In this document: positions 34,484-43,991 of the stretch, one piece after another
How positions within the stretch are numbered: position 1 is the first letter of the stretch
Layout of the letters: each line of letters starts with the position of its first letter
From: Bacillus sp. SLBN-46
GTDB taxonomy: Bacteria > Bacillota > Bacilli > Bacillales > Cytobacillaceae
Direction of reading: 5' to 3'
DNA: 64,000 nucleotides
Assembly: GCF_031453555.1 (NCBI RefSeq)
Contig: NZ_JAVIZM010000001.1
Location: 62,001 to 126,000, forward strand
Made by a program: the position numbers and the translations under genes
Notes under the pieces: generated by a model
Told to the model about the DNA's origin: nothing
What the model saw: only the letters and a program-made list of their open reading frames with translations
The model's database searches: none

Positions 34484-35935
34484 TTATTTCTTTCGAATCT
34501 TCATGATTTCATCCGCTACGAACTGGACATTTGTTCCTACGATGACTTGAATGCTTTGTTTTCCAACGATATTGATCCCTGGAACACCGGTTGCCTTAAT
34601 TTTCTTTTGGTCTACTACATCCATGTCTTTTACTTCTAATCGTAAACGTGTTACACAGTTATCGACAGAAACCACATTGGCGTCGCCGCCCAATCCTTCA
34701 TAAATCTGCGCTGCCATTACTGCAAATTTACTTTCACCTGTAGCAACACTCACTTCGCCAGATTCAGCCTCTTCATCGTCTTCCTCTCGACCAGGAGTCA
34801 TTAAGTTGAACTTAACGATAATGAATCGGAATAAGAAGTAGTAGATCACCGCAAATACGAGACCTTGAACTAGTAACATATATGGCTGATTAGCAATTGG
34901 TATTCTTAAGCTCAGCACAAAGTCGACTAGACCCGCACTAAAGCCAAAACCAGCTGTCCAATGGAACGCGGCTGCAATTGCTAATGACAGACCTGTTAAA
35001 ATTGCATGTACAAGGTAAAGCATTGGTGCAACAAACATAAAGGCAAATTCAATTGGTTCCGTTACACCAGTAAAGAAGGCTGCGAAGCCCGCAGCTAACA
35101 TCAAGGAAGCTACTTGTTTTTTCTTCTTTGTTTTTGCCGTATGAACCATTGCTAACGCGGCAGCTGGAAGGCCAAACATCATAACAGGGAAGAATCCTGC
35201 TTGGTACATGCCTGTTACGCCTTTTTCCCCTTTACTTGCCCAGAAGTTCCCAATGTCATTGATACCAGCCACATCAAACCAGAACACCGAGTTTAATGCA
35301 TGATGTAACCCTGTTGGTATTAATAGACGGTTGAAGAAACCATATAGACCGGCACCAAGCGCACCTAATTTTGAAATTCCCTCACCGAAAGAAACTAATC
35401 CAGTGAAAATGACTGGCCATACGAAGAATAGAATAGCTGAGGCTACTAACATCGAAACAGCAGTCATAATTGGTACCAAGCGTTTACCACTAAAGAATGC
35501 CAGTGCATCAGGTAATTTCACATGACTGAAACGATTGAACATCGTTGACGCGACAATACCTGAAAGAATCCCTACAAACGCATTTCCAATTTTTCCAAAC
35601 GCAGGGTCTACCTTTGCTGGATCAATGCCTTGTAATAAAGCCACTGTATTGGTTGAAAGCAAGGTAGTAACAACTAGATAGGCGACCAAACCACTCAGCG
35701 CTGCCGACCCATCTTTTTCCTTTGCCATCCCAAGTGCTACCCCAACTGCAAATAGGATTGGGATATTATCAATAATCGACGCCCCTGCTTTAATCAAGAA
35801 AGCTGCTAACGGGCTGTCTGCTCCCCATCCAGTAGGGTCAATCCAGTAACCGATACCCATTAAAATCGCAGCAGCTGGTAATACAGCTACCGGCAGCATC
35901 AAGGAACGACCAATTCTCTGTAAATATTTCTTCAT
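34484..35935 (-). CDS. nagE: PTS sugar permease EIICB, N-acetylglucosamine type
   Basis: Imports and phosphorylates a hexose derivative. The EIIC domain (about ten helices) carries LIPTGLHHALNSVFWF and FFTGVTEPIEFAFMF, the latter the sugar-site motif, and follows the NagE/NagP pattern more than PtsG. EIIB has phospho-Cys427 in VDNCVTRLRL. 483 residues, without the fused EIIA found in some relatives; EIIA is encoded separately upstream after a 144-base gap without further genes. Specificity (GlcNAc or glucose) is uncertain because the leader antiterminator is of the GlcT type. Confidence 0.85.
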   Translation of the reverse strand: MKKYLQRIGRSLMLPVAVLPAAAILMGIGYWIDPTGWGADSPLAAFLIKAGASIIDNIPILFAVGVALGMAKEKDGSAALSGLVAYLVVTTLLSTNTVALLQGIDPAKVDPAFGKIGNAFVGILSGIVASTMFNRFSHVKLPDALAFFSGKRLVPIMTAVSMLVASAILFFVWPVIFTGLVSFGEGISKLGALGAGLYGFFNRLLIPTGLHHALNSVFWFDVAGINDIGNFWASKGEKGVTGMYQAGFFPVMMFGLPAAALAMVHTAKTKKKKQVASLMLAAGFAAFFTGVTEPIEFAFMFVAPMLYLVHAILTGLSLAIAAAFHWTAGFGFSAGLVDFVLSLRIPIANQPYMLLVQGLVFAVIYYFLFRFIIVKFNLMTPGREEDDEEAESGEVSVATGESKFAVMAAQIYEGLGGDANVVSVDNCVTRLRLEVKDMDVVDQKKIKATGVPGINIVGKQSIQVIVGTNVQFVADEIMKIRKK

Positions 35936-36079
35936 TTTCTAACCTCCTCTTAAAATGACGACCTACTAACAAAACAACTAATCATACAAAATACGAACAA
36001 CTAAAAATAAAATAATTCCCTAAAAAAAATGCACAATAGCCGCCGTTTTGTCAGTCTACTACCCCCACCATCACCTCCT

Positions 36080-36562
36080 TTAAGCCTCCGTAATAATAAC
36101 GGTTTCCCCTTTAATGCACTTTTTTTCTTGTGTAAAAATGTACTGTTTGCCATTTTCATTACTATTTGTAATAACAATAGGTGTTATGATACTTTTTGCT
36201 CGTTTTTTTATCGTATCCAAATCAAATTCCATCAACAGTTGCCCGGTAGTCACTTTATCTCCCACATTGATCGCTATCGTAAATCCTTCCCCGTTTAAAG
36301 ATACGGTTTCGAGACCGACATGAATGAGAATTTCGGTTCCATCTACTGCACGAATACCAATCGCATGCTTAGTCTCTGCAATGAGAATGACGCTCCCCTT
36401 TACAGGCGAAAAAACTTTCCCCTCTTCAGGGATCATAGCGATTCCCTCACCCATCATCTTTTGACTAAACACCGGATCTGGAACCTCGCTCAGCGGTAGG
36501 ATTTCTCCATTTACTGGTGCATATATAGAAGCTTTCTCCTTTTTAAATATGTTGAATCTCAT
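36080..36562 (-). CDS. PTS EIIA, glucose type
   Basis: Phospho-carrier EIIA(Glc) of 160 residues. His81 in EILIHVGLETV is the phosphorylation site and His66 in ETKHAIGI its partner, 15 apart as in E. coli EIIA(Glc). It is the first gene of the PTS operon, followed by EIICB, and can serve this or other EIICB proteins. GGAG lies eight bases before the ATG. The leader upstream carries an antiterminator element. Confidence 0.9.
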   Translation of the reverse strand: MRFNIFKKEKASIYAPVNGEILPLSEVPDPVFSQKMMGEGIAMIPEEGKVFSPVKGSVILIAETKHAIGIRAVDGTEILIHVGLETVSLNGEGFTIAINVGDKVTTGQLLMEFDLDTIKKRAKSIITPIVITNSNENGKQYIFTQEKKCIKGETVIITEA

Positions 36563-36664
36563 CTTCTTTACTCCTTTTTTCTTGGTTAAATGTCCATCTA
36601 ACCCTATTATTATCTTACGGTCTCGTATTAACTCCTAGTACTAATAACTACAGAGCTTATACAA

Positions 36665-36746
36665 ATAAAAAAGGCATGGAGGTATAATAAAAGGACATGA
36701 AGATGCCTTTCATTTTACCACCATGCCTGATCGTATCAGTAACATG
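36665..36746 (-). promoter_or_regulatory. GlcT-type RNA antiterminator overlapping a terminator (PTS operon leader)
   Basis: On the reverse strand TGTTACTGATACGATCAGGC (36724-36743) closely resembles the ptsG RAT bound by GlcT. Its 3' end AGGCATGG forms the 5' arm of a terminator with CCATGCCT (36672-36679), with TGGTA/TATACC extending the stem, followed by a run of T (36665-36671). Folding of one excludes the other, so GlcT would permit transcription of EIIA and EIICB about 100 bases downstream. Confidence 0.85.
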
Positions 36747-36825
36747 TGATCATTATTAATTAATAACTTTATCATATCACTTTTCTGCAAGATTACAATA
36801 TGTAAGCGTAAACATTTTCGTAACG

Positions 36826-37740
36826 CTATGATTTTTTCAATAACTCTTGGATGACTTTTTCACAGATTTCATGTGTTTTAAGCGCATCTTGTGCAGAAAT
36901 CCCTGGGGTCGCATTTGTTTGTACCGATTGGACAAAATCTGCTACCATCTGTTCAAACCCACGTCTTAATAAGGTTGGCTCCCAGTCGCTGCTCCGAACA
37001 TCAACTGTTTCCATATTCTTCAAAATAGTCAGTTTGGACACATTTTGGACCGTTCTTTTTTCAAGCGGCCCCATGACCTCGGCTATTTCTTCATTCGTCC
37101 CATTATCACGATTCATAATGCCAATGGCCGACCTGCCGTCACTAGCAATGAATTGAACCACTACATGATAAAGAGTGTCTTCAATCATTCTACCGTTGAC
37201 AATCAAATCTTTAATGGGGTATGGAAATAGATACCTCATTGTATCTATTACATGAATAAAATCATCATAAATAAACGTCTGCGGTTCTCCTGGTAGACTA
37301 TTGCGGTTCTTCTGAACCACGACCATATTTGGCTCCGCCACTTCTTTTAATTTTGTATAGGAAGGGGCATATCTCCGGTTAAACCCCGTCATAAGAATGA
37401 GTCCATTTTCCTCCGCCAACTCGACAAGCCTTTTCGCTCCATCATATTGATCGGAAATAGGCTTATCTACAAACACATGAATACCACGTGTTAACAGTGA
37501 CTCCACAATTTCCTCATGGGAAGCGGTAGAGGAGTGAACAAATGCCCCGCTAATGCCACTGTTCATTAATGACTCCATGTCAGCATGAAGATGTTCAAAC
37601 CGGTACTTGCTGCCAATGGACCTTAGCTTCTCTTGATTTCTTGTATAAAAATGAAACTCAATTTCTTTCATGCCGCTATAGACCGGCAGATATGCTTTTT
37701 GCGCAATATCCCCTAGACCAATAACACCCAATTTAAGCAT
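36826..37740 (-). CDS. Gfo/Idh/MocA family oxidoreductase
   Basis: NAD(P)-dependent dehydrogenase-like protein of 304 residues. N-terminal Rossmann fold with GVIGLGDIAQKAYLP, FVDKPISDQ (the EKP-like lysine) and the C-terminal alpha/beta domain with DDFIHVIDTMRYLFP. A sugar or inositol-derivative substrate is usual for the family but not determined here. GGAGGGGG precedes the ATG. It follows the DUF1456 gene by 18 bases; the two may be co-transcribed. Confidence 0.85.
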   Translation of the reverse strand: MLKLGVIGLGDIAQKAYLPVYSGMKEIEFHFYTRNQEKLRSIGSKYRFEHLHADMESLMNSGISGAFVHSSTASHEEIVESLLTRGIHVFVDKPISDQYDGAKRLVELAEENGLILMTGFNRRYAPSYTKLKEVAEPNMVVVQKNRNSLPGEPQTFIYDDFIHVIDTMRYLFPYPIKDLIVNGRMIEDTLYHVVVQFIASDGRSAIGIMNRDNGTNEEIAEVMGPLEKRTVQNVSKLTILKNMETVDVRSSDWEPTLLRRGFEQMVADFVQSVQTNATPGISAQDALKTHEICEKVIQELLKKS

Positions 37741-37758
37741 TTTGTTCCCCCTCCAAAC

Positions 37759-38259
37759 TTAATCTCGGTATTGTATAGCTAGTCCTTTTAAGAAGTTTCT
37801 AGCGTATTTGTCACCGCACTCTTTATAATTTTTATGGCCTACTTTTCTTAATAAAGCACTTAATTCACCTTTTGTGATCGTAATCCCTGCACTATCTAAT
37901 ATATCAATCATATCTTCACTAGTTAGAGATAGTGCTATTTTCAATTTCTTTAAAAGGATATTATTCACACTTTCCTTAGAGAATTGTGGTCTATCAGGTT
38001 GGCCGGGTTTTGGCTCTTGCCTGCCGCGCTTAAAGGTAATAAGGCCATTTAAAAATGACTCAAACATCTTATTATTGCATTTTATTACGTCTTCCTCATT
38101 GTCTTCCTCATAATCTACATCGTCATTTGATTTTGTAAGAATTTTAAGGACTTCCTCTTTTGTAACTTCAACGCCACCAAGCTTAAAGATCTCAACCATA
38201 TCCGTATTTTTTATATCCAAAGCATATCTTAATCGTATTAATATATCATTATTTTCCAT
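37759..38259 (-). CDS. DUF1456 family protein (YehS-like)
   Basis: 166 residues made of two copies of the DUF1456 helical unit: ILIRLRYALDIKNTDMVEIF...SNDDV at 5-75 and ILLKKLKIALSLTSEDMIDIL...VGHKNY at 100-165, joined by an acidic and basic linker (DYEEDNEED, KRGRQEPKPGQPDRP). Cytoplasmic. Function unknown; the repeats look like protein- or nucleic-acid-binding helical units. GGAGG lies 12 bases before the ATG. Confidence 0.85.
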   Translation of the reverse strand: MENNDILIRLRYALDIKNTDMVEIFKLGGVEVTKEEVLKILTKSNDDVDYEEDNEEDVIKCNNKMFESFLNGLITFKRGRQEPKPGQPDRPQFSKESVNNILLKKLKIALSLTSEDMIDILDSAGITITKGELSALLRKVGHKNYKECGDKYARNFLKGLAIQYRD

Positions 38260-38285
38260 TTAGAATAGAACCCTCCATACTTCTT

Positions 38286-39656
38286 CTACTTTCTCTCAAG
38301 CCAGGCACAGCACTCGACGTGCGTCGTCATTGGGAACATATCAACCGGTTGCACTTCTACTGTCTTGTAGCCTCCGTCTTCTAAAATCCGCAGATCCCTT
38401 GCTAACGTTCCTGGGTTGCAAGATACGTAGACAACCTTCTTCGGCTTCATCTCAATAATCGTTTGCAGCAATGCTTCATCGCAGCCTTTGCGCGGTGGGT
38501 CCACTACTAAAACATCCGCCGTATTTCCTTCCTTGTACCACTTTGGAATCACAACCTCTGCTTCACCGGCAGCGAATTCCGCGTTCTTGATTTCATTCAA
38601 TGCCGCATTTCGCTTTGCATCTTCAATCGCCTCAGGAACCACTTCTACACCAAATACTTTTTTGGCCTTTTGTGCTAAAAATAAAGAAATTGTTCCAATG
38701 CCACAATAGGCATCAATGACATTTTCTTCTCCACTTAAATTGGCATATTCCAGTGCTTTCTCATACAAGACCTTTGTCTGAACAGGATTTACCTGGTAAA
38801 ACGATAGAGCTGATATCGCAAACTTTACATCACCAATATAATCATAGATGACCTCGTTCCCCCATAAAACATTGGTTTTCTCCCCCATGATTACATTGGT
38901 TCGTTTGGAATTAACATTGTGAACGATTGATTTTAACTTAGGCAATCGAGCGACCATTTCCTCAACCAGCCGATTTTTCTGTGGCAGGTCCGTGGTTCTT
39001 GTAATGATGACAACCATCAGTTCTTCCGTTTGTTGACCATAGCGCGCCATAATATGCCTAAGTACACCTTTATGGCTTTCCTCCTGGTAGGCAGGAATAC
39101 CAAGCTCAGTGCAAATTTCCTTTACTACCTGGACTGCTTCATTCACCTCAGGCAACTGAATCAAGCTTTCATTGGTATCAACAATTTCATGGCTTCTTGG
39201 CTTGAAAAATCCAGCAATCAGTTTACCATCTTTCTCTCCGACTGGTACCTGTGCTTTGTTGCGATAATGGAACGGTTCTTCCATCCCTAGAATCGGATGT
39301 ACGACCACATCCTCTAATTTGCCGATCCGAGTGAGCACTTGCCGAACTTGATTTTCTTTATATTTCAGCTGCCCTTCGTAGCTAATGTGCTCAAGCTGAC
39401 AGCCGCCGTATTTATGTTTTTCTTCACTGGGAATATCGACACGGTACGGGCTTTTTTCATATAGCTCGATTAACCGGCCGATTCCATATCCTTTACCGGT
39501 CTTAATTACCTTAATCTTCGCTTTTTCACCAGGCAGACCATTGGGGATGAATAACGGATAACCCTCAACCTTTGCAACTCCTGCTCCGTCATGGGTTATA
39601 TCCTCAAAAATGACATCTATATAATCGTTCTTATTTACCGGTACTGTTCTGCTCAT
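38286..39656 (-). CDS. rlmCD: 23S rRNA (uracil-C5)-methyltransferase, RlmCD/RumA family
   Basis: Forms m5U in 23S rRNA. An N-terminal TRAM domain (residues 5-62), an insert with GGCQLEHIS, a SAM motif [16 protein letters not shown], and the catalytic [12 protein letters not shown] preceded by [10 protein letters not shown]. 456 residues is normal. In Bacillus one enzyme modifies both U747 and U1939, hence the suggested name. In B. subtilis it lies near dagK/gatCAB, and it is about 4 kb from dagK here. Confidence 0.9.
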   Translation of the reverse strand: MSRTVPVNKNDYIDVIFEDITHDGAGVAKVEGYPLFIPNGLPGEKAKIKVIKTGKGYGIGRLIELYEKSPYRVDIPSEEKHKYGGCQLEHISYEGQLKYKENQVRQVLTRIGKLEDVVVHPILGMEEPFHYRNKAQVPVGEKDGKLIAGFFKPRSHEIVDTNESLIQLPEVNEAVQVVKEICTELGIPAYQEESHKGVLRHIMARYGQQTEELMVVIITRTTDLPQKNRLVEEMVARLPKLKSIVHNVNSKRTNVIMGEKTNVLWGNEVIYDYIGDVKFAISALSFYQVNPVQTKVLYEKALEYANLSGEENVIDAYCGIGTISLFLAQKAKKVFGVEVVPEAIEDAKRNAALNEIKNAEFAAGEAEVVIPKWYKEGNTADVLVVDPPRKGCDEALLQTIIEMKPKKVVYVSCNPGTLARDLRILEDGGYKTVEVQPVDMFPMTTHVECCAWLERK

Positions 39657-39792
39657 TTGCTTCGTCCTTTGCTCCGTTTTTGACTAGAAGAATTGTATCA
39701 CATTCTGAGGAAGAATACGAAACAGGCCCCATGCGATATGAGTTTTATGCTAAAATTTTCCTATACTGTTATTTGTTTTGAGAGGAGCCACT

Positions 39793-40509
39793 ATGAAAAA
39801 AAGAAATTGGCTTTACCTTTGCTTGATTGTTCTATTATTTACAGCAGGCTGGTATGGTTATCAAACTGCGACTGACGATACCTATGAAGGCATGTCCATT
39901 ATTCCTGAAGAGCATAAAGACATCCCCTTATATCCCGGATTAGAACCAACAAGAAGTGAGTATGTGATGGAAGGCGATTCTTGGCGGGAGGTTTTTGCAT
40001 TTTATGAAAAACAGCTGCCTAAGCGAGGCTGGATTTTAAGTAATAAAGGTTCGGCTCTCGATGATGGGGATCCTGAAAACGATTGGTCGGGAGCGTATTC
40101 CGAATGGACAAAGGAAGGGTTCGACGGTGTATTATGGATTTCGGTCACCTATAATCAAGGAGACAAGCAAACAGAGGTCATGTTTGATCAAACTCCAATT
40201 CTACATTCCGCCACTTGGATTGAGCATGCACCTGAAAGCCTATGTATGCATGCTGATGCGTTACGGCCAGACTGTGTGAAGGTTACTGATCCGGATGAAA
40301 TAAAGGCAATCATTCATTTTATTAATAATGCATATGATTCAAAAGAAAAAGCACCTGCTCAAAAAAATGCAGGCAGAATAGACTTTGGAACCTTTGATGT
40401 ATACTTCCAATATAAAAAGGATGAGGAGATTATTCTTTGGTCAGAGAAGGGTACTAAAAAAATGAAACCCGAGCCAGAGTTTTTGGCACTTTTGAAGCGG
40501 TCGTCCTAA
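39793..40509 (+). CDS. Membrane-anchored protein of unknown function
   Basis: 238 residues from ATG 39793, five bases after GAGAGGAG. One N-terminal helix (LYLCLIVLLFTAGWYGY) with no lipobox or cleavage site, so a signal-anchor with an extracytoplasmic domain is likely. The domain contains PLYPGLEPTRSEY, an aromatic-rich FYEKQLPKRGWIL like that of some DUF4367-type or surface proteins, and ends in a second alpha/beta region. Not recognised as a named family. A tandem palindromic repeat starts at its stop. Confidence 0.7.
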   Translation: MKKRNWLYLCLIVLLFTAGWYGYQTATDDTYEGMSIIPEEHKDIPLYPGLEPTRSEYVMEGDSWREVFAFYEKQLPKRGWILSNKGSALDDGDPENDWSGAYSEWTKEGFDGVLWISVTYNQGDKQTEVMFDQTPILHSATWIEHAPESLCMHADALRPDCVKVTDPDEIKAIIHFINNAYDSKEKAPAQKNAGRIDFGTFDVYFQYKKDEEIILWSEKGTKKMKPEPEFLALLKRSS

Positions 40510-40612
40510 TGAAAGACATTTCTATTCAAATTTCCTTATATTTTGTCCTTCATCGGCTTTATGAAGGACATTTCTTTTCATATTCTCTTATGTTTTGTCC
40601 TTCATCGGCTTT
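40509..40612 (+). repeat. Two tandem 52-base hairpin units
   Basis: Two imperfect copies, 40509-40560 and 40561-40612. Each begins ATGAARGACATTTC and ends TTTTGTCCTTCATCGGCTTT; ATGAAGGACA pairs with TGTCCTTCAT. A related single hairpin with TGAAAGACA/TGTCTTTCA lies at 58778-58823. This fills most of the gap between the membrane-anchored protein and pncB. Confidence 0.8.
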
Positions 40613-40630
40613 TCTTTATTAACAAACACC

Positions 40631-40657
40631 AAAAAGACGCCCCTCTCAGGACGCCCT
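40631..40657 (-). terminator. Weak terminator after pncB
   Basis: Reverse strand GGCGTCCTGAGAGGGGCGTC followed by TTTTTGG, six bases after the pncB stop. The stem is short (CGTCCT/AGGGGCG), so the call rests mainly on the T-run and position. Confidence 0.5.
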
Positions 40658-40662
40658 ATCAT

Positions 40663-42126
40663 TTATTCTTTCATCGCAGCTACTTTCTCTTTTACCTCTT
40701 CAATATTCTTCATTTTGTTATCCCAGCACTTTTGGCTTAAGTCGACTGGGTATTCTTCTGGGTTCATAATCCGCTTGTATTCTTCCCATAACGAATCTAA
40801 ATTCGCCTTTAAATAATCACGTGATTCTTCCAAACAAGGAAGCTCATACACAAGTTCGCCATCAACAAAAATATTTTCATGAAGCGGTTTAGCCGTAAAG
40901 TTTGTAACCACCTTATTAATGTACGTATGAGTGGGATGGAACATTCTCAGACGCTTTTCAGGGAGCTTCTCATCCTCCATCGCAATATAATCGCCCTCTG
41001 CATGGTGATTCGTATTATTAATAATGCGATAGATTTTTTTCAGCCCTGGAGTCGTTACTTTCTCCGGATTAGAGGAAATTTTAATCGTATCCTCCAGCTC
41101 CCCCTTGTCATTCTCAATACAAACGATTTTATAAACAGCCCCAAGTGCAGCTTGATCATAGGCAGTAATTAGCTTTGTACCAATTCCCCAGCTATCAATT
41201 TTTGCACCCTGTGCCTTCAAGTTAATAATCGTATACTCATCTAAATCGCTGGAAGCGTAAATTTTTGCATTCTTAAATCCAGCTTCATCCAATAACTTAC
41301 GTGCTTCTTTAGAAAGATACGCAAGGTCTCCGCTATCTAAGCGAATCCCAATAAAGTTAATCTGATCTCCCATCTCTTTTGCCACTTTAATCGCATTCGG
41401 CACGCCAAGACGGAGTGTATCATACGTATCAACTAAGAACACACAATCCTTATGGGACTCCGCATACTTACGAAAAGCTGTATATTCATCTTTATATGCT
41501 TGAACCATGGAATGAGCATGGGTACCAGCGACTGGAATCCCAAACAATTTTCCTGCTCTCACGTTACTTGTTGCTTCGAAACCTGCAAGGTAAGCCGCTC
41601 TCGTTCCCCAAATAGCTGCGTCCATCTCCTGGGCACGTCTTGTCCCAAATTCCATTGCAACCTCATTGCCCACAACTTGTTTGATTCTTGTAGCTTTCGT
41701 GGCAATTAATGTTTGGTAATTCACAATGTTGAGCAAAGCTGTTTCAATTAACTGTGCTTCAGCCAAAGGCGCTTCTACTCGTAAAATCGGCTCATTGCCA
41801 AAAACGAGTTCGCCCTCTTTCATTCCACGAATGGTTCCAGTGAACCTTATATTTTTTAGATATTCAAGAAAATCTTCTTGATAACCAACTTCATTTTTTA
41901 AGTACTCAAGGTCGTCTTCCGTAAAGTGGAATTTTCGAATGTACTGAATGACCTTTTCAAGACCAGCGAAAACAGCATAGCCATTCCCAAACGGTAGCTT
42001 GCGGAAAAATAATTCGAAGACCGCACGTTTATTATGTATACCATCTCTCCAATATGTCTCTGTCATATTAATCTGATAAAGATCGGTATGAAGAGTATAA
42101 CTATCATCTTGATAAATGTGTTTCAT
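40663..42126 (-). CDS. pncB: Nicotinate phosphoribosyltransferase
   Basis: Joins nicotinate and PRPP to form nicotinate mononucleotide for NAD salvage. 487 residues. Family motifs: LYQINMTETYW near the N-terminus, MEFGTRRAQE, the phosphate-binding GIRLDSGDLAYLSKEAR, and SSDLDEY...WGIGTKLITA. Cytoplasmic. It lies 63 bases after pncA, the enzyme that makes nicotinate, so the pair forms a complete nicotinamide-to-nicotinate-mononucleotide route. Confidence 0.93.
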   Translation of the reverse strand: MKHIYQDDSYTLHTDLYQINMTETYWRDGIHNKRAVFELFFRKLPFGNGYAVFAGLEKVIQYIRKFHFTEDDLEYLKNEVGYQEDFLEYLKNIRFTGTIRGMKEGELVFGNEPILRVEAPLAEAQLIETALLNIVNYQTLIATKATRIKQVVGNEVAMEFGTRRAQEMDAAIWGTRAAYLAGFEATSNVRAGKLFGIPVAGTHAHSMVQAYKDEYTAFRKYAESHKDCVFLVDTYDTLRLGVPNAIKVAKEMGDQINFIGIRLDSGDLAYLSKEARKLLDEAGFKNAKIYASSDLDEYTIINLKAQGAKIDSWGIGTKLITAYDQAALGAVYKIVCIENDKGELEDTIKISSNPEKVTTPGLKKIYRIINNTNHHAEGDYIAMEDEKLPEKRLRMFHPTHTYINKVVTNFTAKPLHENIFVDGELVYELPCLEESRDYLKANLDSLWEEYKRIMNPEEYPVDLSQKCWDNKMKNIEEVKEKVAAMKE

Positions 42127-42189
42127 AATCGCCCTCCGAAATACTATTACAGATTCTCACTATTACAAACAATAATATCATTAAAAAGA

Positions 42190-42735
42190 CTATTTCACCA
42201 TAGCACCAAGCGATTGTTCAAAATGTCCGAGGGCCCATTCATGTCCCGCTTGATTGAATGAGGCAACAGCGTCCTTGTAAACAACGATTTTGAAGCCTTT
42301 ATTATACGCATCTACCGCCGTATGCAGCACACAAATATCCGTACAAACCCCCACCAAATGAACCTCCGTAATGCCACGCTCCCTTAATTTGATTTCCAAA
42401 TCTGTACCAGCGAAGGCAGAGTACCGTGTTTTATCCATAAAAACAACATTTTCCTGGTCTTTATTTTTCTCATATTCATCCTTTAATGCTCCAAATAAGT
42501 CTCTTCCAGATGAACCACGAAGATTATGCGGTGGGAATAATTTTGTTTCCGGATGGTATTCATCCCCTTGGTCATGGACATCAATAGCAAAGACCACGTA
42601 ATCGCCATTTTCAATAAACTCGTTCGTTAGTTGAGTGATTTTCTCCTCTATGGTCTGACCTGGTTTTCCACATGTTAGTGCCCCACTATCTGCAACAAAA
42701 TCAAATGTATAGTCAATGTTGATCAATGCCTTCAT
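42190..42735 (-). CDS. pncA: Nicotinamidase (isochorismatase family)
   Basis: Converts nicotinamide to nicotinate. The catalytic triad is visible: Asp8 in ALINIDYTFDF (with the adjacent DF motif), a lysine in VFMDKTRYSAFAGT, and Cys in VGVCTDICVLHTA. 181 residues from ATG 42735, which has AAGGGG eight bases before it; GTG at 42744 is less likely. Co-oriented with pncB downstream. Confidence 0.9.
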   Translation of the reverse strand: MKALINIDYTFDFVADSGALTCGKPGQTIEEKITQLTNEFIENGDYVVFAIDVHDQGDEYHPETKLFPPHNLRGSSGRDLFGALKDEYEKNKDQENVVFMDKTRYSAFAGTDLEIKLRERGITEVHLVGVCTDICVLHTAVDAYNKGFKIVVYKDAVASFNQAGHEWALGHFEQSLGAMVK

Positions 42736-42837
42736 ATCCCACACCCCTTATTTGTCTTGACGGTTGTCTACAAATCATTATCTACCTTTATTCTAGAGCT
42801 GATTCGGATTTTCCTCCTATAAAAAATCCACTCTACT

Positions 42838-42867
42838 AAAAAAGCTCGCTCCAATTGGAACGAACTT
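42838..42867 (-). terminator. Terminator after dagK
   Basis: Reverse strand AAGTTCGTTCC-AATT-GGAGCGAGCTT, eleven pairs with two G-U, followed by TTTT. It begins five bases after the dagK stop. Confidence 0.85.
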
Positions 42868-42871
42868 CTTG

Positions 42872-43813
42872 TTAGCTATATCTTTTACCCGACTCCCAAT
42901 CTGTCGGTCTGTCGAGCGGACGAATATGGTCAAGTGGCACAAACACTTCTAAATGACGGTACAGATTTTCAAACTCTGCTGGTAGCAGTCCGCCAAATTC
43001 ACCGTCTAAATTTAACTGCACCCTGTCATCGGAATACACTTTAATACGATTTGCCTGTGTGTAAATGACATTGGGGTCATTCACATGTTCACCGCGAACG
43101 GCTAAGGTTGAGATCCGAATAAACTCAGCCAAATTCACTTTTTTCAAAATTAACAACGAAAACAATCCATCATTGATCGAGGCATCAGGCGCAAGCTTTT
43201 CAAATCCTCCAATGGAATTCGTCAAGCCAACAAGGAACATCATGGCTTCTCCTTCGAAAAGCTTCCCATCATATTCAAGCTTTAGATGCGAGGATTTAAT
43301 TGAAGGAATCATTTCCATTCCTTTTAGGTAGTAGGCAAGCTGACCAAGCATTGTTTTTAATTTGCTAGGGACCTCATATGTAAGCTCAGTAAGCCTTCCG
43401 CCACCTGCGATATTTATAAAATACTTTTCATTAATACGACCAATATCAACGGGAATTAATTCCCCTTTTGTGATTATGTCGACAGCGGCTCCAATATCCC
43501 TTGGAATTTGAAGCGCACGGGCAAAATCATTTGTTGTTCCAGCTGGAATAATGCCTAATTTCGGACGATACTCCTGCTCAGCTAAGCCGTTAACCACTTC
43601 ATGAATAGTTCCATCTCCACCCGCAGCAATGACTACGTCGTATTGACGTTCAACAGCAATTCGTGCTGCATTCGTTGCATCACCTGCTCCGGTTGTGGCA
43701 TGACAAGAAGCTTCATAGCCAGCCGCCTCTAATTTCATCAGTATCTCCGGCAACTGACGCTTAATCAATTCACGTCCTGAAGTTGGATTATAAATTAGTC
43801 TTGCTCTTTTCAT
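42872..43813 (-). CDS. dagK: Diacylglycerol kinase (lipid kinase, DagK/DgkB)
   Basis: Phosphorylates diacylglycerol to phosphatidate, recycling lipid from lipoteichoic acid synthesis. NPTSGRE and the nucleotide-binding AAGGDGTIHEVVNGL are diagnostic, with GIIPAGTTNDFARAL and the late LNLDGEFGG. About 313 residues. Five consecutive ATG codons (43825-43811) follow TTAGG; I chose the last, nine bases after AGG. In B. subtilis the orthologue follows gatCAB; here they are separated by about 9 kb. Confidence 0.9.
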   Translation of the reverse strand: MKRARLIYNPTSGRELIKRQLPEILMKLEAAGYEASCHATTGAGDATNAARIAVERQYDVVIAAGGDGTIHEVVNGLAEQEYRPKLGIIPAGTTNDFARALQIPRDIGAAVDIITKGELIPVDIGRINEKYFINIAGGGRLTELTYEVPSKLKTMLGQLAYYLKGMEMIPSIKSSHLKLEYDGKLFEGEAMMFLVGLTNSIGGFEKLAPDASINDGLFSLLILKKVNLAEFIRISTLAVRGEHVNDPNVIYTQANRIKVYSDDRVQLNLDGEFGGLLPAEFENLYRHLEVFVPLDHIRPLDRPTDWESGKRYS

Positions 43814-43991
43814 CATCATCATCATCCTAATTTTTTTAAATAACAACGACTCTGTCAATTCTATATTCTACCAATTATTATGCTCGCTTACAAACATAAC
43901 GCGAAGCCATAAGTACTATTCTCTCTCCAGAGTCCACCTTCTATCATAATCTTTTTATTTTTTTTTGCAAAAAATAAGATGATGTTTTCTA

